Assembly (NCBI RefSeq): GCF_000208745.1
Contig: NC_030855.1
Coordinates: 7,496,959 to 7,560,958 of the forward strand
Length of the DNA: 64,000 nt
Reading direction: 5' to 3'
Source of the DNA: Theobroma cacao
Taxonomy: Eukaryota; Streptophyta; Magnoliopsida; Malvales; Malvaceae
Both the position numbers and the translations under genes were made by a program. How positions within the stretch are numbered: position 1 is the stretch's first letter; every line of letters begins with the position of its first letter. This document shows positions 23,302-35,416 of the stretch, in pieces. The notes under the pieces are model-generated. The model saw nothing but the letters and a program-made list of their open reading frames with translations. It was not told where the DNA came from and ran no database searches.

Positions 23302-23353
23302 AAAACAAATTCGTCCTTGAATTACATCAACATAGAGACACTTAACAGTGCAT

Positions 23354-26324
23354 TTAACCTTTAAATAAATATGAATATTCTACTCGCATTTCCTCTTCTA
23401 GTTCCCAAGCCGCCTCCTCTACTGAGTGGTTTCGCCATAATACTTTCACTAAGGCGATGTCCTAAGAGCGAAGCCTTTTTACTTGACAGTCCAATATAGC
23501 TACAGGCTATTCTTGGTACTTTAACCCATCTTCCAACAATATCTTATCATGTTGTATCACATGCGAAGGGTCTTGAACATATTTTATGAGCATAGATACA
23601 TGAAACACTAGATTAACCCCTTCAAAATCCAGTGGTAATGCCAATTGATAAGTAACAATTCTTACGCGTTCCAGTATTTCACGGGCCAATATATCGAGGA
23701 CTGAGTTTGCCTTTCTTGCCAAATCTTCGTATTCCTTTACATGGCGACATTTTTAGAAACACATAATCACCTACTTCGAACTCCAGGGGCCTGCGTCTGT
23801 TGTCGGCATACTATTTTTGTCTACTTTAAGTAGCCAACATTTGTTCCTAAATTATTTGTACTCCTTCCACTACTGCTTGTACCATCTCCGTCCCCAATAA
23901 TTTCCTTTCTCCAACTTCCAACCACCCAATGGGTGACCTACACTTCCACCCATACAGTGCCTCAAACGGTGCCATCTTGATACTCGCCTGGTAACTATTA
24001 TTGTATGTAAACTTTGCCAAAGGCAAGTATAAGTTCCAAGAAACTCCAAAATCCAACACGATCGCTCTTAACATATCTTCCAATATTTGGATCGTGCGCT
24101 CGAACTGACCATTTGTCTGAGGGTGATATGCTGTACTAAAGTTCAATCAGGTCCCTAATTCATCTTGTAACCTCTTCCAAAATTGACTAGTAAATTGTGG
24201 TCCCCGATAGGACACAATGGTCACCGGTACACCATGGAGTCTAACAATTTCATTAATGTAAATTCAAGCATATTGTGCCGCCCCAAACTTTGTCTTGACT
24301 AGGAGAAAATGTGCTGACTTAGTCAACCGATCTACAATTACCCATATGGAATCATATCCTCCTTTGACTTGGGGTAAGCCTGTTACGAAGTCCATGGCTA
24401 TATGTTCCCATTTCCATTCGAGTACCGGTAACGGTTGTAATAATCCTAAAGGTCTTTGATGCTCTACCTTCACTTGTTGGCACACTAAACATCTCGAAAC
24501 ATATTCCCCTACATCCTTCTTCAATCCTTGCCACCAATATACGGATCTTAAATCATGATACATCTTGGTGGCTCTCGGATGTACTGCATAAGCAGCAACG
24601 TGTGCTTTCTCTAGAATTTCTTCCTTTAATCCATCCAAGTTTGGCACATAGATTCAAGATCTGTGTCTAAACAATCCATCAGACCCAAAATCAAACTCAA
24701 AAACTTGTTCACCCACACTCTCTAAAATCGTCATTATAAATGTATCTATAGCTTGGGTATCCCGAATTCAATCTATTAGTATTGGTCGAACCTTAAAATG
24801 TGCCAATAGTGCATTTGACCCACTGACCTCAAATTTAACTCCCATATTACTCAGATCTTGTAATTCTTTCACTATCGATCTTCTCTCCACTGCAATGTGT
24901 GCCATACTGCCCATTGACTTTCGACTCAATGCATCAGCTACAACATTCGCCTTGTCGAGATGATAGAGTATCGTACAATCATAGTCTTTCAATAATTCCA
25001 TCCATCTACGTTGCCTTAAATTTAGATCTCGCTATTGAAATATATACTACAAACCTTTGTGATTCGTATATATTTCACATGTTTCTCCATACAAATAATG
25101 CCTCCATATTTTTAAGGCAAACACGATCGCTATCATCTCTAGATCGTGTGTAGGATAATTCTGTTCATGCCTCTTAAGTTGTCTTAAGGCATAAGCGATA
25201 ACTCTACCATGTTGCATCAATACACACCCTAATCCAACCCTCGAAGCATCACGATAAACAATGTAGCCCCCGAACCCACATGACAGACTTAATACGGGTG
25301 CGAAAGTCAAACAAGCTTTTAATGTTTGGAAACTGTGTTCACAAGCCTTTGACCATTCAAATTTTACTTCCTTTTAAGTTAACCTCGTTAACGGAGAGGC
25401 TATCTTAGAAAAATCTTTCACAAATCATCGATAATACCCAGCCAATCCTAGAAAACTCCTAATTTCTGTAAATGTCATGGGTCTAGCTCAATTCTCAATT
25501 GCCTCAACTTTACTAGGATCTACTTGTACTCTATCCTTAGATACAATATGTCCCAGAAAACTGACACTACTGAACCAAAACGCACACTTAGAAAATTTCG
25601 CGTACAATCTATGCTCCCGTAGGGCCTGTAGCACGGTCCTTAAATGTTGTGCGTGCTCTTCCCAACTTCTCGAGTATATTAGAATGTCATCAATAAAGAT
25701 GACCACAAATCTATCCAGGTATGCTTGGAACACCCTATTCATCAAGTCCATGAAAGCAGCAGGGGCATTCGTCAATCCAAAAGACATCACCAAAAATTCA
25801 TAATGTCCATACCTCGTACGAAATGCGGTTTTTGGTATATCTTCTTCCCTGATCCTTGATTGATGATATCCAGACCTTAAATCAATCTTCGAAAAGCATT
25901 GAGCCCCTTGCAGTTGATCAAACAAATCATCAATTCTCGGAAGTGGATATTTATTTTTTATTGTAACTCTATTAAGCTGCTTGTAATCTATACATAGCTT
26001 GAGACTACCATCTTTCTTTTTTACAAACAGCACTGGCGCTCCCCAAGGTGACACACTCAGGCGAATAAAGCCCTTGTTAATTAAATCTTGCAATTGTTCC
26101 CTTAACTCCTTTAACTCTATCGGCGCCATTTGATACAAAGGCATCGATATTGGTTGCGTTTCTGAAATCAAATCAATACGAAATTCGATTTTCCTTTTAG
26201 GAGGTAATTCGGGCAGTTCTTCTGGAAACACATCTACAAATTCATTTACTACGGGTGTAGCTGTTAAATTTCCTTCTTCACTCTGTACTTCTCTAGTATT
26301 TGTAGCCATCACACTATCAACCAA
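23354..26324 (-). pseudogene. Chromovirus pol: RT, RNase H, integrase, chromodomain
   Basis: Longest open piece 26324-25488 is the reverse transcriptase: [46 protein letters not shown], and the catalytic box [13 protein letters not shown] with both Asp kept. RNase H follows (25310-24768: [28 protein letters not shown]), then integrase with HHCC zinc-binding residues and core (24647-23847: RCLVCQQVK, MDFVTGLPQ, STAYHPQTNGQFERT). A chromodomain-like end (LVKVLWRNHSVEEAAWELEE) ends at the stop at 23354. Several stops and frameshifts split these blocks, e.g. two stops just before the chromodomain. Non-functional as a polyprotein. Confidence 0.92.
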
Positions 26325-26351
26325 ATGGATGCTGTGACCATAAATAATAAA

Positions 26352-27068
26352 TTACGGCTCTTCAAGGAATTTAAACTTCACCAGCTTGCGATAACAATCT
26401 ACGTTAGCGTAGCAAGACGCCAGCCAATCCATTCCCAGTATCACGTCGAATCCTAGTGTTGTCATTAACACAAAGTCCACCCAAGTGTCCCTATCTTGAA
26501 TCTGGACCACACAAGAACGAAACAGATACTCCGCTACATACGATTCTTCCAATGGGGTGGTTACTACTAACAGTTCATCCATATATTCATAGTGCTTGCC
26601 TAATTTAGGCATGAAAATTGAAGACACAAAAGAATGGGTGGATCTCAGGTCAAATAAAACTGATGCTTCATAACCACAAATGAAAAGATTACTTGTTACC
26701 ACTACATTCGAGGCATGATCATCTTGTGGTGTCAAAGTGAACACTTTAGCTTGTCCCCCTTCAAAAGCACCTCGTTGAGTTGACCCTGCCGATCTACCTT
26801 GTGACAACGAAGCTACCCTTTTTCCTTTATCCCTCACAACATTTCTAGTTGGTGTAGTAGCAAAATCGGGTCGTATCGAGCCACTAGCCATCTCCTGGTT
26901 ATGTCTAGAAGTAGGACAATCCTTTTTCACATTACCAATTCCCCTACACTCATAACAGAATATTGTCATCTGGTTACATGGCCCTATATGAATCTTATCA
27001 CAAAAAGTGCAGATAGGACCCCACTGACCACTCTGTCTAGGATTTGAATTAGTCATTCCACTACTCAT
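26352..27068 (-). pseudogene. Chromovirus zinc knuckle and aspartic protease piece
   Basis: Open for 238 codons. The knuckle reads CYECRGIGNVKKDC: the CX2C and last Cys remain but the usual His is Asn. The protease site reads VLFDLRSTHSFVS where the clade has a D-S/P-G box, so the Gly is replaced by Arg, probably inactivating. The typical flap and ILGMDWLA block are present. It lies between gag and RT in the expected order. Confidence 0.88.
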
Positions 27069-27123
27069 AGCCAGTCTGAAATTAATCCCGCTAAAATCAC
27101 TGCTACGTTGGGGGACTACGAAA

Positions 27124-28197
27124 CTAATATTTTCTTCTTTGATTCGGTGGACTAGAGAATGCTAACCCTCTGAGTAAGTTACCATCCCTTCGACCTTGTT
27201 GTCCAACTATATTAACATCTTTACCCCTACTGAAGTCTTTGTATATGGAAGATCCCTCACCTCGATTTTTTTTACTCCTCTCTCTTTCCACCCCAACTTC
27301 TTTACGTCTCGCCTCAATTTTTCTAGTGGCATCAACTACTTCGGGATAGGATGTAAATCTCTGAGAGACTAGAATTTTGTATATTGGCTCGTGTAACCCC
27401 TTCATGAATCTCTTGATCCTCTCCTTTTCAGTCAGAACCAGATACGAGGCATATCTTGACAACTGAGTAAACTGGATGTCATAATCTGACATTGTCATCC
27501 CAAGTGCCTGCATTAAAGTTTCAAACTCCTACGCCTTAGCGTTTCTTACGCTTTTAGGTAAAAATCTGTCCATGAAAGCTTGCGTGAATTCTTCCCAAGT
27601 AAGTGGAGTGGAACCAAGAGGTCTACAGTGCTTGAGCGTAGCGAACCATATCTGCGCTACCTCCGTCAATCTAAAGCCTATCAACTCAACTGCCCGATAA
27701 CTAAAATAACCCAATGCAGTACAAATTTTGTCCATCTAATCTAAAAATACTTATGGGTCCCCTATTGATTTAGTACCCGAAAAAGAAGGGGGTTTTAATT
27801 TCATAAAATCACCTAGAGTCACCATGACATTTCCTCGATCTATTTCCTCATAAGGTTGATAATCCGAATCTTCAAAACTAGAACCCATTATTTTATTTGG
27901 TTGATACACTCCCTATCTCCTAAACTTTGCAAACTCCTCGATTAACCCTCGCAATCCAACTGCTATCTCCTCCAAGGTGGCAGTAGGTACCTCAAGATGA
28001 TCACCTTCTGTATCCCCAGAACTAGTACTGGCTCTCCTCTCACTGAAACTTTGGCTGCTTTGAGGCTCGACGATTCTACTTTTAGGTCTAGCTCTCCTAC
28101 TGCTCCTAGAGAAAGATGCATGTGGTTCTTTCGTAGTGTCATTTGGGGCATTAAACCCTCTAGTTTCCCTCAAGGCAGTTTGCGTCCTAAGCGACAT
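27124..28197 (-). pseudogene. Chromovirus gag
   Basis: From the ATG at 28197 (MSLRTQTALRE) in element direction to the stop at 27124. It contains the retrotransposon Gag domain: FRLTEVAQIWFATL, LTWEEFTQAFMDRFLPKSVR, MTMSDYDIQFTQLSRYA, RFMKGLHEPIY. Stops near 27738, 27912 and 27526 split the frame. Gag forms the virus-like particle in the family; this copy is broken. Confidence 0.88.
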
Positions 28198-28520
28198 CTC
28201 GGTACCTAGACAACAACAAACACCTTTCAAATAACTATCAAAAATTATTAATAAAGGTGGCTTACTAAGATTAGGGAGTTCATGTAGCCTCCTATCCATA
28301 ACCCATGCTGCAGTCATGAACCGTGGATAAGACTCTACACTGCCCCTAACAACACGAGAAATCTTAGGACTTTTCTAAACCTAGGGCTTTGATACCAACA
28401 TTGTCACTAGAGGCGGCTCCACCTCTCTAGGTAGCTCTTTCCTCTATAGCCCCTGGGCGGAGAGTCATGCTTCGCCCACTGTTCACATGTGAAAGTTCCT
28501 AGGGATCGGGTTACAACCCT

Positions 28521-28534
28521 TTGTTCTGATACCA
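28521..28534 (-). other. Primer-binding site (initiator Met tRNA)
   Basis: Minus strand TGGTATCAGAACAA starts four bases past the LTR end. It matches the initiator Met tRNA type TGGTATCAGAGC with one change. This fixes element orientation. Confidence 0.9.
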
Positions 28535-28538
28535 ACAT

Positions 28539-30824
28539 TGTAACGACCCCTCCTAGGTCGCTACCGGGGTCTGAGACTTCCGATAAATTCCCCCAAGTCT
28601 CGATCAAGCCTCATTTAAGATTCCTGTTAGATTCATTATATATATATATATATATTCACGTACGTAAATGAATAATAATAATTGTACTACTGTTTACTCC
28701 ATTCGAAATAATAACAATTAAATATCAATTACAAGGCCTTTAACAATTCATGTCATAAGTTAACAACATTTTTCAACATCTAGCAAATTTTTTATGACAC
28801 AACCCTAGGCAGCGGAACGACTTAGAGCAGGTTAGGAGATGCCTTTACTTAAACTTCAGTGGATCGTATGCACCGATGATTACACGTTAGGTTGATCCCT
28901 ATTTGTAAAAAAGGGAAATAAGAGGGGTGTGAGTCTCACAGACTCAGTGATCATCGACCCCGTGAGCAGGCGAGGAAGGGAAACAAACCTAAAGATAGAA
29001 TGTTTATAAATCCATGAGTAAGCGTAGAAAACACATCCCATTAAACTGAGAGATTTTGTTTTTTTTATACCTTGCAAGTCTTAAAAGAAATAAATCACCA
29101 ATAAACAAATATGAAAATGGTTGTATTTAATGTCCTAAAAAATCTTTCAACTTTGATATCCAGTCAACAGTAAATCCAATAGCAAGTGTAAAATGAAAAG
29201 TCTCAAACATAAAAAAAATACGAAATAACCGATCACCAATGAATATGTAAATTTCACTTGTCATTCATAAGAAATTTCAAGTGTTAATGCCATGCATTGT
29301 ATAATAAAAATCCACAATTGAGCATCATCCTCGGGTAGGTTTAGCATAGCACTTAAGCTTACTCTCTCAAACATCATCACCTCCTCGTGAGAACTGCCCA
29401 CGTCACTATATATAAATCGGGGCTTCAAGGCCTCATTTACCTACTCATGGGAACTGCCCACGCCACCCAATATAAATAGGAGTTTCAGGTCTTCCTTTAC
29501 TTACTCATGGGAACTGCCTATGCCACCCAATATAGATCGGGGCTTCAGGTCCTCTCTTTTTTTTTCAAATATCGATAATCAACAATCACTACTTTATGCA
29601 CAAATACCACACTTATCCTGGTGTGGTAACAGGCCCTACCCAGAGTATTTCAATCACGTTAAAATGAAAATTATTGAAATTTAATGCATTTGCAAAACAT
29701 GACAGATCAAAAGCAATATAATCATAAATCGAATGTTATGCATAATTTATTTCAAAGCATGCCATATCCATCAAATCAGCATGCTAAGTGAAAATCAATA
29801 AATTTTTTTTTATCAATATCNTTTTTTTATCAAATCCCATGAATCAAGTAATGACTATTGGCCCAAACATCACACAAGCTTGCAAGGTATGATTTTGAAG
29901 CAAAAGCCATTGAAAGGTTTGTTTCCCCGTAATTAAAACCTCGTAGATATATACTTATATATAATATAAAAAAAACAAATTTAAAATCCTTGATTGCAAT
30001 CACAAACAACCTAGGGCTTTCTACCAACTCATGTTTTCCATAATTTCATCAACCATCAAATGTAATATATATAATATAATTACAGGGATATAGTTTTTGA
30101 AATTTAGCACCCACTCACCTCACAATAACGGGACACTACTTCGTTATTGGTTTGTGTGTGTATCTAGCTATTCTTTCATTCTTTCCTGTTTCTTTCTTTC
30201 TCTTTTGTACTCTTTTTATTTATTTATTTATATTATATTTTATTATATTTTTTCCTTACTGTAGATCTTTCTCCCAGCCGATGTTTCTCTTCTACTTTTT
30301 TTTTTTTTCTTCTTTCTTCTCTCTCCTTTTTCTTCTCCGGCACTGTCGCTCTCCCTCTCTCTTCCTTCTTTCTTTTCTTCTCTCTTTTCTTCTTCTCCTC
30401 CAGCATGTCGCTCCCCCTCTCCCTTTCTTCTTTTTTTTCTTCTTTCTTCTCTCTCCTCTTTCTCCTATGGCACGCCGCTGCTCTCCCTCTTTTTTCCTCT
30501 CTTCTTCTTTTTCTTCTTTCTTCTCTCTTTTTTTTTCTATCTTTCTTTCACTTTTGGCCGACCCCCCCTTTTTCTTTTTCTCTTGACCGGCCCCCCTTTT
30601 TTCTTCTCCTTCTTTCTTGTCTTTTCTCTCTTTTTCCCTTCTTCCAATGGTCAGCTTGACTTTTCTTTTTCTTCTTCTCTCTCTTTTCTTCCTTGTCTCT
30701 TTAGGCTGGCCCTTACTACCATTCTCCACAAAAAAAATGTTTTGTGGACTTCTTGATTGACCACATGGGCAGCTGCCATGTTGGTCTTCATTCATTTTTT
30801 TTTTTAAATAAGAGGGGTGTTATG
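28539..30824 (-). repeat. 5' LTR of the nested chromovirus (element orientation)
   Basis: 2,286 bp, plus-strand start TGTAACGACCCC, end GTGTTATG. The outer end has decayed from the TGTAACA of its partner to CATAACA (minus strand). It carries the same 60-bp triplet (about 29380-29560) and CT tract (about 30170-30720) as 20995-23288, with scattered substitutions and indels. It contains an N at 29821 flanked by a short duplication, and an (AT)n run near 28639-28656. Confidence 0.92.
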
Positions 30825-32735
30825 GTCAAGCTCACTATAATGGATACAAGAATACTTATTTCTTCATCAAAGATGGAGTAAAAATTATGTTGACTCCATT
30901 AAAGCCAGAAGACCGACCAAAGAGACAAAAGGAAGCTAAAGCACTCATTATTGTGTCTGGTTTAAACAAAGCTTAACGTGAGTCAAATCATTTATACCGT
31001 TTATTCATTTATGAGGAGAATGAAGTATCTTCACCCTTATCCAAAGATGTCAAACCCATAATTAAGGAGTTTTGTGATGTTGTACCTAATGAGATACCCC
31101 ATGGACTGCCACCAATGTGAGATATTCAGCATGCCATTGATTTCATCCCTGGTTCTGTAAATCCAAACAAGCCTGCTTAACGCATGAGTCTGTAAGAGCA
31201 TAAGGAGTTACAATAGCAAGTCAAACAACTTTTGGAAAAAGGCCTAGTAAGAGAAAGTGTTAGCCCATGTGTTGTTCCTGCTTTATTAGTTCCAAGAAAA
31301 GATGGAACATGGCGTATGTGCATTGATAGTTGTGCCATGAACAAAATCACCATCAAGTGTCGTTTTCTCATTCCTAGACTTAATAATTTGTTTTATCAAT
31401 TGCATGGTGCTATCATCTTCTCCAAGATCGATTTGTGTAGTGGTTATCACCAAATTTGAATGTGACCAAGAGATGAATGGAAAACTGCATTTAAAACTTA
31501 TGATGGGTTATATGAATGGACAGTTATGCCATTTGGTTTCTAATGCACCTAGTACCTTTATGCGCCTAATGAACCAGGTATTCTGCTCTTTTATTGGAAA
31601 GTTTGTTGTGGTTTATTTTGATGATATTTTGGTGTATAGTAAAAGTCAGAAATAGCATCTGGAACATTTACGGTAGATATTTGAAGTACTTCGAGAGCAA
31701 AAGCTTTTTGCTAACTTAAAGAAGTGTGAATTTATGATAAATAAAGTTATCTTCCTGGGATATGTTGTTTCAAACCAAGGGTGAAGTGGACTAAAGCAAA
31801 GTTGATGCTATTGTCAGTTGGCCAGTTCCGAAGTCAATTCATGATGCTCGAAACTTTCATGGATTGACCTCCTTTTATTGGCGTTTCATCAAAAACTTCA
31901 GTTATGTTGCTACTGTGCTTACTGAATGCGTTAAGCAAGATAGTTTTATATGGAGTATCAAGGCACAACATAGCTTCAAGGAATTGAAAGAAAGGATTGC
32001 TAAAGCTCCCGTGCTTGCAATTCTGAACTTTGATTTGGTGTTTGAAGTTGATTGTGATGCCTCTAATATTAGTATTGGTGATGTTCTTTCTTAAGAAGGA
32101 AGACCAATTACCTTTTTTAGTGAGAAACTCAATGATGCAAGATTGAAATACTCAACGTATGATAAGGAGTTTTATGATGTTATTCGAGCCTTGGATCATT
32201 GGAGCCATTATTTGTTACCAAAAGAATTCATCTTGTATTCTGACCATGAAGCCCTCAAACACCTTAACTCCCAACACAAGCTTAATCGACAACATGTAGC
32301 TTGGAGCGAGTTTCTTCAAGCCTTTCCAATTCTCCTCAAACACAAATCAAGTGCGCAAAAAAAATTAGCTTATGCTTTAAGTCATCGCCTTACTCTCCTC
32401 TCTACCTTACAATTGAAAGTTTTTGGCTTTGAAGTTTTGAAAGAATTATATGAGAAAGATCCTGAATTTGGTGAGATATAGAAATGCGGTTCCCAATATC
32501 CTTCTCAACAATTTCATCAACAAGAAGGGTAACTTTTCAAAGGCAACCAACTATGCATTCCTCAATGTTCTTTACGCCAATCTATTATTTAGGAAACTCA
32601 TAATGGAGGATTAGCTAGACACTTTGGGAGAGACAAAACATTGGCTCTTGTGAAAAAAAAAAAGTTTTATTGGCCCAAGTTGGAACGAGATATCATTCAA
32701 CATATTCAAATGTGTTCTATTCATTTTCCTCTAGA
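30825..32735 (+). pseudogene. Ty3/gypsy RT-RNase H-integrase fragment (right part of the interrupted element)
   Basis: Continues the plus-strand gypsy polyprotein after the target duplication copy GTCAA at 30825-30829. Visible: RT ([45 protein letters not shown]), RNase H (FEVDCDASNISIGDVLS, LDHWSHYLLPKEFILYSDHE), and an integrase start with its HH part (THNGGLARHFGRDKTLALVK, FYWPKLERDIIQHIQMC). Homology stops after the first zinc-binding Cys at about 32725-32735, so the integrase core and the 3' LTR are missing. Many stops; Arg to Cys in the DLRSGYHQ motif. Clade not assigned. Confidence 0.9.
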
Positions 32736-33279
32736 GAGTGCCAGAGACACCATCCACACGGCTAAACCCATTGCATCTCATCCTTCTCTCTACTGTGAAA
32801 AGTGCAAAGAAAGCTTCAAGGTTAAATGGGTTTCCTTAATTTTTATTTTTTTTTGTTATTATAAGGGCTAGAAAGGTCTACAGTATTTGAGAAACAAATA
32901 TTACTTTGCTTTTTTTTAAGTCCCTATTCTGATGGGTTATTTTGGGAGTCCATTGGCTTAATTGAGGGGAGCAGGTATTTTATATGTACTTGCTCCCCTT
33001 TAATCAAACACTTGGCCACCCTATTTTTGTATTAATGGTGCACTTTGTCTCTTGAACTTTCAATTTTTTGTTTAGGTTCTTGACAAGTTTTATCTATAAT
33101 AAAACTAAAAAATAAATACCAAATCTTGGCCTCTTTTAATTAATTTTGATGATAACAGTATAATGGGGTTTATGAATATTCAAACTCCATCTCTTGTTCT
33201 TTGATTATATTTCTAAATTGCAATCAATTTTGATTATAATGGTATAACACGGCCTATGCATATTCAAACTCTGTAGAAA
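32736..33279. other. Junction region, no clear gene
   Basis: After the gypsy integrase breaks off, a frame reading ESARDTIHTAKPIASHPSLY runs to about 32840 and matches nothing I recognise. It could be a further exon of the MYB-like fragment downstream or chance. The rest is AT-rich. Confidence 0.3.
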
Positions 33280-33281
33280 GG

Positions 33282-33871
33282 ACATGTAAAGTAAGGCCAT
33301 ATGTACGGTCAAAAAATGCCAAGGCTTTAGTGGACACCTGATCTCCATCCATCTTCTGTGCATGCTGTCAAAAGGCTTAGTGGCCAAGAACGTAAGCTTT
33401 ATTTACTTAGAATGTATCTCAATCTTTCAACATGATGCAATACGAATAATAACTCAGAGTTAATTATTAGTTGGTTTTAGGATTAGCTGTCCTCTTATTT
33501 ACAGTAAGTTTGTAATTAGAAAGAATTATTTTGGTTTGGATGCCAAAAGGAGCAACTCCCTAATTGGTTCTTCAGATGATGAACGTTAAAGGACTCAGCA
33601 TTGCCCATTTAAAGAGTCACTTGCAGGTAATATATATAGAACCAAACAAACGTTGTTGATAAGCATTTGAATACTCTATCTGAACCCTGCCCCTCTGTGA
33701 CTTTCTTTATTTCATTTTCATTTTTCTTTCTCAGCATAATAAGCTTCATTTTATTGAAAAATATTCAGTTAGCTAGTACCTAAAAGCATGATATTTATTT
33801 CTCCATTTTAACTAATATACATTTTGTGATTTAGATGTACCAAAATAAGAAGCTTGATGAATCAGGCCAAG
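33282..33871 (+). pseudogene. GARP/G2-like MYB transcription factor fragment (three exons)
   Basis: Three exon-like blocks keep real splice sites: about 33282-33391 (donor GTAAGC), 33550-33626 (AG acceptor, donor GTAATA), 33835-33871 (ATTTAG acceptor, donor GTAATT). Together they spell the GARP DNA-binding domain of the family with VRPYVRSK, MPRL-WTPDLH, VHAV-RL-GQE, ATP-LVLQMMNVKGLSIAHL, KSHLQ and MYQNKKLDESGQ. Lesions: a one-base insertion after VRPYVRSK, a stop where Arg precedes WTPDLH, and a stop replacing Lys after ATP. Retained introns mean a DNA-level copy, not a processed pseudogene. The N- and C-terminal parts are absent or unrecognised. Confidence 0.85.
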
Positions 33872-35416
33872 GTAATTCAACTTGATAACAACTCTATTAT
33901 CCTACTTGCCTAATGCTTAGTCATTCAATGACTTCTTTTATTTATTTATTTATTTTCTAAAATATTGCTAAAAGTTAAAAATAAAATAAAATCATGTTTG
34001 ATTAAAAATTTACTATAATTAAAATATACTCCTTACAATCATGTTTGATTAAAAATTTACGATAATTAAAATATACTCCTTACATCACATTTACTTTGCC
34101 TTTTTTTTAGATAATCTAAAATTATATTTTTTTTTTGGAAGATCAAACACCCTTTTTTAAATATTTGTAAATGTATTTTCCAAATTTTTTTTTTTTATAT
34201 TTTGGCATTAAAAACCATAGAATATCAATAAATAAAAAGGTTTTAAAACTATATGTATAAAATATATCTTTTTAATCTTCATAAAAATCATATAGGATTA
34301 AATTGAATGTTTATCACAGCTGTTTCTACCGTTGCCTTGGTTTAGATCAATGAACAAAAAAAATTGCATGTTTATTGCAATTGTTTCTCAAACAAGTAGA
34401 ATGAAACGAAGAAGAGAAGATATCCTTGGGACATATTAGAGATTTAGTCTTGGTAGGCATTTTAGAATCGACAATGCAAGCCCTCCGCCATCCCCACCAG
34501 TACTAGTCAAGCAACAGTACAATCAATTCCCAAAGTCCTTCAAATTTTACATACTCATTAACTATTTCAACGTCTCAGAACTTAATTTTTTTCTTCCTTT
34601 CTGTCAACAGATATCAACCTTGGGGATCAACTCCACCATGTAACAATACCTTGGCCATTGAAAATAAGCCAAGAGTGGTGTTCTTTCAAAGTGGTAACAA
34701 TGAGTTAATATTTATGTGATGATAGATATCTACATATGTGCTTAAGGACATGATGGTGTGTACTGATGTTGAGCGCCATGCTTACTATATCTTTATAAAC
34801 CGTATACCAAATGACAATTCATGTTTATTATTGAACACAAACAAATCATTGGTTTTATATGCCCCAAAACATAAATAAAATCATGAAGTAACACATTCTT
34901 CATAACTCCTCATGGTAACTTCATGATCAGGTTCAACTTGCCTGATAATGAAATGATGGATCAAATTGAGGTTTTATGCAGAATAGAATGCTTATTGTCT
35001 TTATTAGAAAAGAACCTCCACACAGACCAAATGTTAAGGTCGTTGAAATAACTGAGTAAAACTACTAATCATGTATTTTGTGTGTTTCTATAACTTGCAT
35101 GCTGCAGCCTACATTCATAACTCTTATATAAATAAATAAATATGCAACTTTTGACTTTTTCTGCATACATTGTAGTTGACAGATAACTTCATGAATACTA
35201 TAATGATATCAATTGTCACCATTTATGGTTGTTTATCTGGAACTATGCACTCTATCAAGTTGGTAAGAAAATGCTTTATGCTTTACGTAGAATTGACAAT
35301 ATTTAGAGTAATACTTTGAGATTATGATGATTGATTGTGTTAGTCTGAGGATACATGCTAAATGTCTGTTTAAAAGAGTCTAAATTCTTTCTTCTCTTCT
35401 TTTTTATTAATTGTAG
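33872..35416. other. AT-rich stretch between two gene fragments
   Basis: No strong coding signal. A block after an AG acceptor at about 34609 (frame YQPWGSTPPCNNTLAIENKP) could be another degraded exon, but I cannot assign it. A short tandem duplication (TTACAATCATGTTTGATTAA units) lies near 33991-34083. Confidence 0.3.

Larger units (their letters stand above)
20995..30824 (-). mobile_element. Nested Ty3/gypsy chromovirus (Del/Tekay-like), full length but decayed
   Basis: A 9,830-bp element on the minus strand inserted in an older gypsy copy. It has two LTRs (28539-30824 upstream, 20995-23288 downstream in element orientation), an initiator-Met tRNA primer-binding site, a polypurine tract, and a 5-bp target duplication GTCGA/GTCAA. 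Internal order on the minus strand is gag, protease, reverse transcriptase, RNase H, integrase, chromodomain, which is gypsy order. The chromodomain remnant next to the 3' LTR and the overall protein flavour place it with Del/Tekay chromoviruses. Many stops and frameshifts make it non-autonomous today. Both LTRs contain one N base. Confidence 0.93.
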
